Of a stretch of DNA of 64,000 nt, positions 44,400 to 55,923 are shown in pieces (position 1 is the stretch's first letter; each line of letters starts with the position of its first letter). Position numbers and translations under genes: made by a program. The notes below the pieces were generated by a model. It ran no database searches. It was not told where the DNA came from and worked only from the letters and a program-made list of their open reading frames with translations. The DNA comes from Neoceratodus forsteri (lineage: Eukaryota > Chordata > Ceratodontiformes > Ceratodontidae). The stretch is from NCBI GenBank assembly GCA_016271365.2, contig CM057456.1, positions 613,123,501 to 613,187,500 of the forward strand. The letters are read 5' to 3'.

Positions 44400-46995
44400 G
44401 AAATGGTGCAGAGAAGAGAGATATGACTACACTGGGGACTGTGGACCAACCTGTAAGGATAAGAGCATATACCGAGGTGATGGTCTGATTCCACCCGGAG
44501 TGAACCGTAGTCTTCAGTGGATGGTTTAAATGTTACTTCGATGGACATTTAAAGTAGTCGAGGGGGGTGATAGAAGAAATAGGGGAGGTAAAAAGTGGCT
44601 CACCACAGGCTGAAATAGAGAGTAGGGAGCTCTCTAAGGGAAAGAGTCCCACCAGGATGCAAGTTATTCAAGGAAATAGTGGGTTAGCAATGGAGAAAGG
44701 GGGAGAAAGGAACAGTCAAAGGAGAAATGTGAGGAAGGGGAAACAATAGAAAAAAGAGAAAGCAACAAGAAAAGAGCTAACAAAATATGGAATGTGGTGT
44801 GTGCCAATGCTAAAGTCTGAGAAAAGAGATTGCAGGCCTAGAGGCCATCATGGTGGATGCAGACTTGGATATTGTGGCCATTACTGAATGACAGTGTACT
44901 GATAACTATGTCTGGGACATGGTCATACCAGGCTATACAATGTTCAGAAGAGAAATGGTTGGAAAGAAAGGAGACGGTGTGGTGCTTTATGTGAAGGAAA
45001 ACATAAAAGCAACAGAGGTACAGGGAATTTGGGGAGAGGGGTCAAGGTGATGAGGGTCTAGTACAGAGGTACTAGAGAAACAGAGCTACTGTTTGGACAG
45101 GAGTGATCTGCAGGCCTCTGACATAAAGGAAGACTTAGATAAAAAAATGTAAGAAGCAATTGGCAAAATGACTGAAAAGGAGTAGTGTTGCTGGTGGAGG
45201 ACTTCAGTCTGCCAGATGTATTTTGGAGCTTTTCAGCTGCAGTGTCAGCTAGGAGCAGGGATATCGTGGACTCCCTGCAAGGGGCATTCTTCAGGCAAGT
45301 AGTCTATGAACCTGCTTGTGATGGGGCAATACTAGACCTGGGTCTTACTAACAGGGACAGTATTGCAGATATCAAGGTTGGAAGCCATCTGGGGACCAGT
45401 GTTCATCGTAAAGTGTAGTTCAACATAAGAACCAGGGCAGAATGACCTGACAGGGGGAGATGACTTGGGGGGGATTGAGCCAAAGTAAAAGAGGGCATAG
45501 TGAAGGCAACAAACCTCAGTATCAAGCAAGTAAGCAAAAGCAAAAGGAAGATGAGACCACTATTGTTTTTGAAAGAGGTGGCAGAAAAGGCAAAGTCTGA
45601 AAGAGTAAAATTCAGAAGATATAAGGAGACCCAGAGTGAGGAGGATAGGGAAGCACATCAAGGAAAACAGAGCAGGGAAAGCAGTAGGGAGCACAAAGGC
45701 ACAAAGTGAAGAAAGAATAGCTCAGGCAGTATCAAAATGGGACAAGATTTTTTGGGGGTATATTAATGAGAAAAGAAAGACAAAGGGAAGGATTGTACAG
45801 TTAAAGGGGGAGGGACTGTATGGAGGGGGACCAAGAAACGGTGAACATCTTAAACAAATACTTCTGCCCAATGTTCAGAGTAGAAGGTGAAGGAAAGGAA
45901 CACAGAAAGGTGAAGGAAAGGGAACACAGAAATATACAAAGGGCTTTGAGGGGAGAGAAATGGACAATAGTCCCTTTTCTGAGGAGAGAGTCCAGAAAGA
46001 ACTCAGTAATCTGAAGATGGACAAAGCTATGGGAATAGAGGGGATGCATCCAGGAGTGCTGAGGGAGCTCTGGGAGGTACTAGCTGCACCTCTGACAGAC
46101 TTATTCAATAGACATAGGGAAGGTCATACCAAACAAATCTGACAGATTTATTTGACTGGATAATCAAGCAGCTAGTTTTTAATGCAAAACAAAGTGCAAA
46201 GTAATGCATTTGGTCCACAGAAACCCAAGGGAAGAGTACAAAATGGGGGGAGTGATACTGACAGTGACCAAGCAAGAAAGACATCTGGAGCTAATTTTAT
46301 CAGATGACCTAAGGGTGGCCAGGCAATGTGACAAGGCAGCCAAGAGGGCTGGTGGGATGCTGGGGTGTATAGGTAGGGATATCACCAGCAGGAAGAGGGA
46401 AGTGGTGTTGCCCCTGTATAGGTCCAATGCATAGCACTCCACCTGGAGAACTGTGTCCAGTTCTGGAGACCACATTTCTGGAAAGAAATAGGCAGAGTGG
46501 AGGTGGTCTGGAGGACAGCTGTCAAAATGGTGCACAGTCTGCATCAGAAACCCTGTGAGGAGAGAGACTAAAAGAGTTCAATATGTACACCCTGGAGGAG
46601 AGTAGGGAGAGTGTGGCTATGATAGAGACCTTTAAATACCTAACGGAGGTTAATAAGGTACAGGAGGAAGATACGTTTCAGAAAAAAAGGTGCTCTAGAA
46701 CAAGGGGTAATGATATGAAACTGGAAGAGGGTAGATTCAGGAGAGATGTGAGGCAGTATTTCTTCACAGAAAGGGTGGTGGTTTCCTGGAACAGCCTTCC
46801 ATCAAAAGTAGTAGAGGCAAAAGCAGTGGTAGGTTTCAAAAATGCTAGGAATAGGAACAAGGGAATCCTAAGAGGAAGGAAAGGGATGGAAGAGACAGTG
46901 CTGTAGATCAAGTAGGGTCTGCAGCAAAAGTGATCATAATTAAAAATGGTCAGAGTAGATGGGCCCAGTGGTCATTATTTGCCATCAGTTTCTAT
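44400..46995 (+). mobile_element. CR1-type LINE, copy 2, internally deleted
   Basis: CAGTGGATGGTTTAAATG near 44516 and the following ATTTAAAGTAGTCGAGGGG match the ORF1-ORF2 junction of copy 1 at about 12520. The 3' end reads GTAGATGGGCCCAGTGGTCA then TATGTTTGTATGTATG, the CR1 tail. It sits between the two halves of an L1 reverse transcriptase, so it arrived later. It is more decayed than copy 1. Confidence 0.8.
44820..46906 (+). pseudogene. CR1 ORF2 remnant lacking the catalytic reverse transcriptase core
   Basis: The endonuclease is traceable across frames (DADLDIVAITE-like near 44858, GDGVVLYVKENIKATEV near 44970, LGLTNRDSIADI near 45340). The basic linker spans 45500-45800 and GIEGMHPGVLRELWEVLAAP lies at 46038. 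The text then jumps from GHTKQI near 46130 to FNAKQSAK near 46178, so about 400 bp present in copy 1 (roughly 14410-14840, including FADD) are gone. The C-terminal region continues (LEENCVQFW-like near 46447, MYTLEESRESVAMIETFKYL at 46583) to a stop at 46906. It cannot encode an active enzyme. Confidence 0.8.
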
Positions 46996-47235
46996 GTTTG
47001 TATGTATGACAGGTTATGTGAGTCAAATGGATAAAGTGTAAAATCATTAATATGCACAATATCCATACTGTAAACTGTGTGGCACATGTAATTCATGTTG
47101 TACTATGCTGCACAAACATGATAATCAGATTGGTAATAATATATGCATTGAACAAGGGAGAAAAAAAAAGGGGGAACACATGTGAAGCAATATGTCACTC
47201 CTGGAGTTGTGACAGCATGATTCACTTTAATTCAT

Positions 47236-47710
47236 TTTGAATTTTAGAGACAGTAGAAGGCATGACAACCAAATGAGCTGTCCCTTAATTAGTTATAATA
47301 ATCCTCTAAACCCTTCTCTTCCAAGAATTTGTCTAATCTATTCTTGTGCTCAGAGAAATCCCTGCTATTTACCACTTCAGAAGGCAGATTATTCCAAATG
47401 TCTACTATTCTTTTGTGTGTAATAAATCTTATGCATTCTTGTTTTAAAATTGATTGGCCTAATTTGTTTTTCATGTCCCCTTACTTTTTGTTCCATTCTA
47501 AAATTTAAATTTAATCCTTCCATAAGATCCTCCTTGTTAATGATTTTGTACATCATCAACAAATTCCCCCAATACATCTGTTGTGCAGAGTATTTAGTCT
47601 GAGGAGTTTCAAATGTTCCTCATATGTCTCATGTTCCAAACCCTAGATTGTTCTTGTTGCCTTCCTCTGAATACATTCAGTTTTCTTCCTGTCAGTAATA
47701 TTTAAAGCTT
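47236..47710 (-). pseudogene. LINE 3' fragment (end of ORF2)
   Basis: Minus frames contain MMYKIINKEDLMEGLNLNFR, then KQIRPINFKTRMHKIYYTQ and after a one-base shift RIVDIWNNLPSEVVNSRDF followed by KNRLDKFLEE. The VDIWNNLP..VV....F..RLD layout is the extreme C-terminus of CR1/L2-group LINE ORF2 proteins. Only this tail is present, as for a severely 5'-truncated insertion. Confidence 0.75.
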
Positions 47711-48942
47711 CTCAAAACATTGAGTAGTAATCTATGATAGTTACATACTGTATAAAGTTACTGCACCATGATGGCATGTAGCTGTATGACAATGTTGAAT
47801 TATCTACATTATGGGATTTTATTTATTTATTTTTGTGCTTATTTTTTTTAAATAATCCAGACATTGTCTACACACTAATGACACAGCCAAGGAAGCCCCT
47901 TACAATTTGTGACCTTGTCTTATTTTTTTTGTTTTGTTTTTGTACCACTGTATTAATTTTTGGGAAATCACTTACAATCTGGCATGTGCTCTGTTTTGTC
48001 AGGTTAACAATGGGTTAACCTTATCAACTGCAAAATGCTGGCTGTCCCCCTTCCCCACTCAGTTTTGCTCCATAACACAGGGATCACTCCTTACCACCCA
48101 CTCCAGGAAGTGACCGTACACACAAGAAACCATTGAGCTTCACATTGCAGGGCACAGTAAGGGAACCGAAAAAAAAAATCTCACTTTAATTGTTTTATAA
48201 GGTATTTGATTGTAGACCCTTCTGCTTTGTGCCTCATTGACTTCCATGATCAACTTGTGAATGTCAGTGGGGAGGAGGAGGTGCTTTCACTGACCAGCAG
48301 AAACAGAATGTGTAGCACTGGAGATTCTTAAACAGAAGGTCCTCAGCCTAGAAAAGCTATGAAGGAATTATTTGAATATAAAGGTGATGAAAATCAACAA
48401 AATTCCCATATAATCAGATATGTACAAGGAGCTGGATTCAGTGTATGCAGCCTACCTCACAATGTCTTAGCAGCTACATCTGCATGAAAAAAAAACTGAA
48501 TAGAATGCCACTATTAGATTAGTCCTGAAAAGGTTAACATAAAAACAGACAGGACTTACAGATATACACACAGACACACACACATGAATGAGAAAGATAG
48601 AAAACCAAAGAATGCAAAATGCCAGCAGACAGAAATAAAGTACACACACTAAAAAAGGTTAAAACTCTGACAATGACCATTTGTAGGCTCAGCAGTTGAA
48701 GTCAGGAACAACAAAATAGTACGGCTACTGCAGTGGTGTAGTAGAGGATGGTTGGGGGGAGGGGAGACAATGGAACAGCAAGGAACAGCACTGCGGAGGT
48801 GAGGCAGAGAGTTGTGGTTCATGTCCAGCCCAAGCATTCAGTGGATGGAGACCCTCTAGATATCTGATTACATGCTTCCAGAGTCCCTTCTCTCTCTCCT
48901 AATCATAGCAATACGTCAGCATGGTGACATCACCATGCAGCC
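47711..48942. other. no recognisable gene or element
   Basis: AT-rich DNA with a few homopolymers. It lies between the LINE tail and the resumption of the L1 reverse transcriptase and must be insertion-derived or part of an older insert. I recognise nothing in it. Confidence 0.4.
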
Positions 48943-50221
48943 ATAAAAAAATAGACAAAGATCCCTTAAACCCTGGATCCTATTGCTGTATAACACTTAA
49001 ACTTTGACCCTAAAATATTAGCTAAAATACTAGCAAATAGAGTAGACAAGCTCTTACCAGAGAACATTCACCATGATCAAAATAGGTTTGTTCAAGACCA
49101 ATATTTAAGAAATAACATCAGGTGCACTCTCAATTTGGTGGACAAATTTAAACCATCAAATTATTCTTGTTTATCGTTAGATGCTGAGAAGGCATTTGAT
49201 AGAATTGAGTGGAACTATTTAAAAATGGTATTGGAAAGATTTGGATTTGGACTGAAATTTAGATAATGGATGGATATCTTATATTCATCATTTTCGTAAG
49301 AATTAGAACAAATAGAGACAGCTCAGATCCAGTTCAGATATTCAGAGGGACAAGACAAGGATGCCCCCTCTCACATTCACTATTGCTCTTGAACCATTAG
49401 CTATAGCCATTAGAGAATGCAAGGAAATAGAAGGTTTGAAGGTTAAAAGAGTGGACCACAAAATCAGTTTATATGCCAACAATGCAATAATATACAGTAT
49501 ACAGGTAATATAAACCAAACCTTCCCAGCCTTAACTATTTTATTAAACACTTTTGGAAAATTTCAGGATACAAAGTTAATTTTGAAATGTCAGAAATAAT
49601 GGATGCTATACTTATCCCTTTTGGAATCCTTTATCATGTCATATAAAAAAAGTAAAACAACTGAAGTATTTAGGCATATATATTGATCAAGAGAGCACAA
49701 AATTATTTGAGATAAACTTCGATCCCTTATCAACAAAAACTGAGAAAGAACTTGAACAATTGCAAACCTTGCCCCTTTCTTTAATAGGATGTACAGACGT
49801 CATAAAGATGAATGTATTTCCTAAATTCTTATTCCTTTTCCAAACAGTACCTATAATTATACTGAATAATTCTTTTAAGCAAATAGAAAAACTCGTGAGA
49901 CAATTCGAATGGAACTAGCTAATTTATATATACTGTATCTAATCAACAGGAAGGGTTATCTTTACCCAGCTTCTACAGGTACTGCTTGGCAGCCAATGCA
50001 ACCCCCTTACACCCACGGTTTTATCAAGATGAGCAATGGCCCCCATACCAAACAGAAACAGTGTCCTGTCTCTATCACAACATCAAACATATTTTGTACA
50101 TGGGCCTGTCTGGGAAACATTTCTTCTCTGTGTAAGAGGGGTCCACCAAAATTCCACAAAAAGAGTGGTCGTTAAGTGCACAGGCAAAACGCTGACACCA
50201 AAAACTACACTTTACAAATGA

Positions 50222-50547
50222 AGCACAAAGAAATCATAGCACGACCCAGCACCAGGGTGGGTGACAGTCGGGGAGGGTGACAGCCGGGGGGGGCACACGA
50301 TTTACTATTACAATTCTGGGGAGGTGAGAGTCAGGGGGCATGATTCATGGCAAAAAAAAACATTTAAATCAATCAACAACAAAAAGAGTTCTGAGAATTG
50401 AACCCAGGTCTGCTGGATGTAACATGCCCATTCACAGCTTGTGACTCTAACCTTTATGCTACATTCCCAGCATGCCAAGATGGCACCCACTTGCGGACTT
50501 CAGTACAACAACTCTGGATTTTCAGACGAATTGGGAACACGCTATAA
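50222..50547 (-). mobile_element. insert in L1 with a tRNA-like SINE head (minus)
   Basis: Read on the minus strand, 50478-50392 gives ATAAAGGTTAGAGTCACAAG then CAGACCTGGGTTCAATTCTC, which closely matches the head of the SINE at 55733-55923. GGTTCAATTCT fits a pol III B box. The rest of the stretch is G-rich and unrecognised. Boundaries are approximate: L1 C-terminal sequence lies on both sides. Confidence 0.5.
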
Positions 50548-51379
50548 ATGGACACACTAGTTTGTCCACAGCGCGATTCTTACTCATGCTATAATTCCAA
50601 TGTGAATTTGCCTACGTGCATATTCAGAGGCCCTTTTGACAGTATCCCATGTCAGAGCACCTTAACAGCATGTTTAGTATGGGAAAAAATACTACAATTG
50701 ATTAAATTACCACAGAACATATCTTGTTCTTACCCATTATCTCAACGGCTATTTCGGCCCTTCCGCAGCTGACCTACATTTCAGAAGATGGCACATGGAT
50801 GGGCTGGTCAAAATAGGTAACCTGTTTGACACTAAAGGGTTGAGTGATTTCCAAACACTGACAAATATATGTTCACTCCTTCAAACAGCTTTTCTCAGGT
50901 TTCTACAAATTAGAAATTACATTGGACAAAATATGGGAAACTTAGCATGTCCAAAACAAAATCCTTTTCAGCAAATTCTTTTGTGCAATACATGCAATAA
51001 GATCCTGTCAAGAGTCTACAAACTGATAGAAGCCAGCCTCACACATAACTTCCCTGAGTTAAAGACTAAATGGTGAAAAAAAAAAAGGCAAGTATAACCG
51101 TCCCTATTCAGGACTGGTGAAAAATTACAAAGTATACCAGGAGGGGGATATTATCTATTACACTGCAGCAAGTACACTTCAGTGTGCTTCACAGAAAGTA
51201 TTACACTCCTCATATGCTATTAACATGTCCAATTTTGGACACATTTTGGTCAAACATTTTAGGGACATTAAATTTGTCTACGGAAATGCATCTTGTGAAG
51301 ACCATCAAATGTGTTATGTTGGGTATAGACCCTGCATATTTTAATTATACACCACATAATAGATCTCTAGTTATTTTGG

Positions 51380-51582
51380 AGGCAGTATAGTGCAATGGGT
51401 TAAGGCTCTGAGCTGCAGATCTGGAAACGTGGGTTTGAATACCACAGCTGCCTAGATGCATACTGTGTGATCCTGAGCAAGTCACTTAACTTCCTTGTGC
51501 TCCCAGGTCACATCTGGAAACAAGCTTCAGCTTAGTGTGCCACTCCTGGTTAAACAATGTTCCATTTCCCTTCCCTTTCCCC
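51380..51582 (+). mobile_element. MIR/CORE-type SINE with target duplication
   Basis: TATTTTGG occurs at 51372-51379 and 51583-51590. Between them a tRNA-derived head (GTGCAATGGGTTAAGGCTCT as A-box region, GGGTTTGAATACC as B box) is followed by TGTGTGATCCTGAGCAAGTC and ACTTAACTTCC, the conserved core shared by MIR and other CORE-SINEs. It has no protein-coding role; it would be moved by a LINE. It breaks the L1 frame, which resumes as GIINAYKCILKWKDP. Confidence 0.85.
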
Positions 51583-51830
51583 TATTTTGGGAATAATTAA
51601 TGCTTACAAATGTATTCTTAAATGGAAAGACCCTCAACCTCCTGAATACTGCATATTGATGTATTTTATGGTTTCTATCTACAGGATAGAAAAAGTCCAG
51701 TATGTTTTAACAAAAAGCAAGCAAACAAATTCAACAAAATATGGAAACAATTTGGCCAGATTATTATTACTACCCAAGTATTGGATATATTAATTTAAGA
51801 ACTATACTTTCAGTAATAAAGATATGTAAG

Positions 51831-53150
51831 TAACATAATAAAACTGTAGAAGTAATCTATTTGCTGTGGATTCCCCTACGAGTATGTTTGTACCAAAATA
51901 TTATACCCTATTCCAAGTAAGATACAGTCACGACATGTTTACTGAAAGAATATATAATTGTTCTTAAAATTGCAGTTACCTGTTACAAAGATGTATTATG
52001 AGTAACGGACGCTATAATATTGAATGTATTAAAATGATAAGCTACTTCATTGTACTGTGATATAACTTTGTAAAACAAAATGAAAAAAAAAGCATTCCCA
52101 AAATATTTAACACTATTTAGAAATCCTACTGTAAAAGCTATTGTGAGGATATGTACAACATGGCAGATTATATAATGGGGTCCAAGAATGGGAGACTCTG
52201 ATTTGCTGACTGGCACCTTTCTGCTGTGGTAAATCCTAGTATGACCCATGGGAAAAGGTGCCAGCCAGCCACATCAGGAATCTCCAGTTTGTGAAATAAC
52301 TCTGACCCCCGAAAATGAAAACAACAAGCCACCATATTAGATTCTCCGTTAACCGTGACAAACTGCAACTGGCTAAGTAAAAGTAAACTGCCTCAACAGC
52401 CCTAAATTACTGTAAGTCCTCCCCTTCCAATCCAGGCCTTACCCAAGTTAATTCTTTGCCCCTGTTTCCTGATATCTTCACCCTCCGATCTCAGGAGTGA
52501 CAAAGAGGGGGACTGGAAGGGCAGTCACAGCAGGGCTCCACATTTGAAAGGTACAGCCATTGCCACTCTTTAAGCCAGGAGGTGACATCGAAATCACAAC
52601 CCAGAAGAATGTAGAGGGCTCAGACAGTAAGAAAAAGAGTAGAGACCCAGGAACACCTAGGAAAGCAGGGAAGTACCAGAGGAACAGGTGTGGGGGCTGA
52701 GCAGAAGGATTGCTGGCTGAAAGACGGGGAAGGGTGGTGAGCTGGAGACACACACAGAAAACATACGGAAGAGAAAAAAACAGCAAATCCTCGAGGCTAT
52801 TAATGGTTTACTGCCTACTGATTTAGCCCTCCTTACTCATGTAAGCCACTGAATGATTGCGCCAGGCTCATTGAAAGACAGTCATCAACTGACATATGTG
52901 AGCTGCTCACAGCTGACAGCAGACTCACTGTTACATGGTCATGTAAAGCAGCCACTTACTAAAATAAAAAAAATTAAAATAAACTTATCTCCAGATTCAC
53001 TGCCAGCTATCATATTACAGAATGGGGCTAACATGCTGCTGCCCTCTCAATCTACTCTACCTAGCAACAAGGAGCTATTTGCTTCTAGCGCAACAATTAA
53101 TCCAAAAAACATTTAAAATGGCACAAAAGCTGTATTTTTCTTTACATTTA
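51831..53150. other. no recognisable gene or element
   Basis: Mixed AT-rich DNA. Short frames here (for example minus 52786-52478) have no domain I recognise. Confidence 0.4.
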
Positions 53151-53154
53151 TTTT

Positions 53155-53335
53155 ACAAAAAAGTGAAGGGGGCATTGTATAATCACAGTAAACCACTCCA
53201 GGGTGTGGGTGATGCTGGGATTTACCCACGCATGGTGTGGTTTAGTCACTCGGCCTGTGGCCTCATGGTCGAACCACATCACGCATGAGTAAATTCCAGC
53301 ATTACCCACATCCTGTCATGGTTTATTGCTTAAAC
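53155..53335. mobile_element. palindromic MITE, CAGGGTGTGGG family, copy 2
   Basis: CCAGGGTGTGGGTGATGCTG at 53200 is paired with the reverse complement of CCAGCATTACCCACATCCTG at 53297. The pairing extends outward: TAAACCACT on the left and TAAACCATGA read inward from the right. CATTGTATAAT lies beside its left end, as beside the right end of copy 1 at 11500-11660, and AGCAATAAACCATGACAGG read inward from its right end matches the left end of copy 1. The two copies are therefore in opposite orientation. Confidence 0.7.
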
Positions 53336-53428
53336 ATCTCTTATAATAACATTAAGCTGTTATGTAGCATTTGCTGGAATCTACAAATCTGGGAATATGC
53401 TACTAAATTGTTCCACTATGCAGCGATG

Positions 53429-53730
53429 ACAGGAATGTCGGCAACCTTCCCTACAGCGACACATGGTCACCGACATCCCTGACACCACCAACTCCAGTCC
53501 CCAACTGGAGAATGCACCAACACTTGATTGGAGTTCATGCAGGTGGGGGCTGTGCCCCCCCCGCACCCCCATGCAGGAGGCTCTACCCCTGCCCCCCCAA
53601 CTTAAGGATTCCAACTCCTGGGGGGGGGCGGATGTTGGGGGAGAGTGGCCAAACTCCGGAGTCGATGACTTGGTCATTGCTCCGACAACCCAGTCGACAC
53701 TACGGGTGTCAACAGGTTGGTACTACTGTA
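53429..53730. mobile_element. 302-bp GC-rich insert, possible MULE-like MITE
   Basis: GCAGCGATG at 53420-53428 and GCAGCGTTG at 53731-53739 look like a 9-bp target duplication with one change. The insert is GC-rich with poly(C) and poly(G) runs. Its ends read ACAGGAATGTCGGCAACC and, inward from the right, ACAGTAGTACCAACCTG, a loose inverted match. GTCG-rich ends recall the MULE elements in this window. The family assignment is weak. Confidence 0.4.
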
Positions 53731-53979
53731 GCAGCGTTGTTATAAGACAGTCACTGTTACAACAGTATACCCTACTAAATAGCAAACTTTTCACCACAGA
53801 AATGAAAGAAATCGATTTAGTTAATTGGTTTGATTTGCATATAGCAGGAGAATAGTGTCAGCAGAAGAATTTGTGGCTAAATGAGCAGTTTAAAATATTA
53901 ATTCCTGGCTCAAAAACATATCTCTGGAGAAAAGTTTAATAAGTTTGTCAATATAGGAGGATAATGGGGGGGCATCTTT

Positions 53980-55000
53980 TTTAGATCCACTTTGGGATTC
54001 ATGGCATTACCCCATGGGAACATCCAGGTCTTTTGAGTGTGTGGCTGTTAGGGTGGGGCAGGTGTAAGCTGTAGGGTCATCCTCATACGCCAGCCTCCGG
54101 GGTACGGGGATGATTTCCTTCTGGAGCTAGCAGATTTTATGGTTGACCAGATGTTGGATGCCACAGACCATTAGTGTTAGGAGATTTCAACACTTGGGTT
54201 GACTATGAAACCTCGCTGTTTGGTCAGAAGCTCCTCCAGTTGATGTCATCACTGGGCATTTAACAGGCATTTGCCTCTGACAGTCACCTGCAGAGTCATA
54301 CACTGGACCTAGTCTTCTCCTACGGGATTCACGTAAGTGCGGTCAAGGCTGATCTGTTCATTTGGCCAGATTACCACATTGTGTCATTCTTTTGCAGGGG
54401 CCCCCTGCTTTAATACCCCTCCTGTGGAGATGGTCCAGTATCACCTGAAATTGAATTTGGAGCATCATAAACTCCAGGCAGCACTGAATGCCCTGGGCAT
54501 GACAACTGCTTGTGCTCAGGGAGCCAAGAAAGCCATGGAACACTATAATATAGTTCTTGCAGCCACTTTAGACTCCCTAGCACCTTTTCATGTTCATTTC
54601 TTGACCTCCCACTGCAGCTCACTATGATATTGTGAGAAGCTGAGGTGGTTGAAGACTTAGGGACAGAAGCTGGAGCATTCTTGGTGGAAATCCCACTCCA
54701 AGAACAAACTGGCTCTGAGAACTCAGTACAGTGAATATCAGAGAGCAACTACCCTGAAAAAAACAGCACTCTTATCAAGGACCATTGCTACAAGTAAAAA
54801 CTGGGTAGTTCAGCTATTTTGTACCGCACATGAATTGATAAATCCTCTCTCTCTAAATTCTAAGTGAGCTTTTCCTGCAGATAAGTGAAAAGAGTTCAAC
54901 CATTTTTTCTTCAACGAGGTGTCCTCCAGTTGGACTGGGATAGCCTCAAGTAGTCTGTTGTGGGCTGATGATGTCCACATAAGGTGGGGCAATGATGATT
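53980..55000 (+). pseudogene. L2/CR1-group LINE 5' part: endonuclease and linker
   Basis: Blocks in several frames read FECVAVRVGQV near 54036, VLGDFNTWVDYE at about 54172 (endonuclease motif), then LQLMSSLGI and SHTLDLVFSY near 54295, ADLFIWPDYHIVSF near 54348 in place of SDH. A linker typical of L2-like ORFs follows: KNKLALRTQYSEYQRATTLK near 54703. No reverse transcriptase is present downstream; the sequence becomes unrecognisable after about 55000. Stops in every frame make it a relic. Confidence 0.65.
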
Positions 55001-55506
55001 CTAATATACTGCTTCACTTCAAAAAATGTTTTCTCTTCTTAAATCATTATGACCCGTGAGCCCTCTGGAGACTCATACTGTTTAATGTCTCACTATGTTA
55101 CATGTAGCTTCATCAGCATTACGGTTTAATAATAGCAAAAATAATTCATATTCATTAGACATTTAACAAGTACTCATTATTTAAATAACCTCTATATGAG
55201 GTGAGTTAGACCTCCAATGTTAACAGCACAGCTTTCATATCTGCTCGTATATACAGGTCTCCCTTGTTTCACTAGTATTTAGTTGAGTAAGCATTAGGAT
55301 TGACAACCCTCAAGAAAGACCCCACCACTGATTCACCAATACTCGGGAGACACAAAACCCTAATGTTTTTTTCCTTTTGCTGCTTTGGGGGTGAGTGTGG
55401 GGTGTTAGTGTTGGAAACCCTAATGCCGCATTTCCCTACTTTTGTGGTGTTAAGTTACCCTAACTGGTGCTTTGCCACACTGGTGCACTAACAACGTTTT
55501 TTGCAA
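55001..55506. other. no recognisable gene or element
   Basis: AT-rich DNA after the LINE fragment. I see nothing in it. Confidence 0.35.
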
Positions 55507-55508
55507 TG

Positions 55509-55509
55509 A

Positions 55510-55577
<68 letters not shown>

Positions 55578-55579
55578 AT
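55509..55579. repeat. (TA)n(CA)n(TA)n(TG)n microsatellite
   Basis: Two TA runs flank a short CA run and a TG run ends the tract. The CA and TG runs are complementary, so the tract can form a hairpin. Confidence 0.95.
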
Positions 55580-55732
55580 TTTTTTTTCATAAATGAAAGT
55601 TTCTATAGTATATCTCATTTAGATCAACAGTTTTTTTCACTTTAATTTGAAGATTCGTCCTGAACAGGACTGATGTTCCACGTGATTTCTCTTAGCTCCC
55701 CAATTTTTTTTTTTTATTTATTCTTTTTTTAT

Positions 55733-55923
55733 CCAAGTGAGGCCCACTAGGCGCAAGTGCCTGTTTTCAGGGGTGACCTGGAAGCACTGAGGTGGTTAAG
55801 TGACTTGTTCAGAGTCACACAGTATGCAAGCTAGGGTGTTAGGAATCAAACCCAGGTCTGCTGGACGTACAGAGCTCATTCTCAGCTGGTTACTCTAACC
55901 TCTATTTTGTACTGCCAGCCCAG
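55733..55923 (-). mobile_element. MIR/CORE-type SINE (minus)
   Basis: Read minus, it begins GGCTGGCAGTACAAAATAGA then GGTTAGAGTAACC, has the B-box-like GGGTTTGATTCC, then the core TGTGTGACTCTGAACAAGTC followed by ACTTAACC, and ends near CTAGTGGGCCTCACTTGGA. The head matches the insert at 50392-50478, the core matches 51380-51582. It is a degraded, non-coding retroposon. Confidence 0.8.

Larger units (their letters stand above)
40939..51830 (+). mobile_element. L1-type LINE, dismembered by later insertions
   Basis: ORF1 (40939-42442), the front half of the ORF2 reverse transcriptase (about 43310-44155) and its rear half plus C-terminus (48943-51830) are collinear on the plus strand. The frame leaves off at RETIICLF and resumes at KKIDKDPLNPGSY, consecutive in L1 proteins. 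About 4.8 kb holding a CR1 copy and other sequence lies between. The endonuclease domain expected after ORF1 is missing; 42450-43300 has no recognisable coding content. Two SINE-related inserts (about 50222-50547 and 51380-51582) interrupt the C-terminal part. Confidence 0.7.
48943..51830 (+). pseudogene. L1 ORF2, rear part of reverse transcriptase and C-terminus
   Basis: ILAKILANRVDKLLPENIHH starts near 49017, LSLDAEKAFDRIEWNYL near 49170, GTRQGCPLS near 49350. The catalytic box reads YANN at 49472-49483, so both metal-binding aspartates are lost. QLKYLGIYIDQE follows at 49660, LPLSLIGCTDVIKMNVFPKF near 49770, then the poorly conserved C-terminus: LLTCPILDTFWSN at about 51210 (cysteine-rich region remnant) and KCILKWKDPQPPE near 51612, ending at 51793. 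It has many frameshifts and two insertions. Confidence 0.75.

Noticed and set aside
51380..51460. Possible tRNA gene
   Set aside because: It has A- and B-box-like words but does not fold as a complete cloverleaf by eye and continues into a CORE-SINE body with a target duplication.
54337..54627. 96-residue plus frame as a separate gene
   Set aside because: Neighbouring frames show LINE endonuclease motifs continuing through the same stretch.
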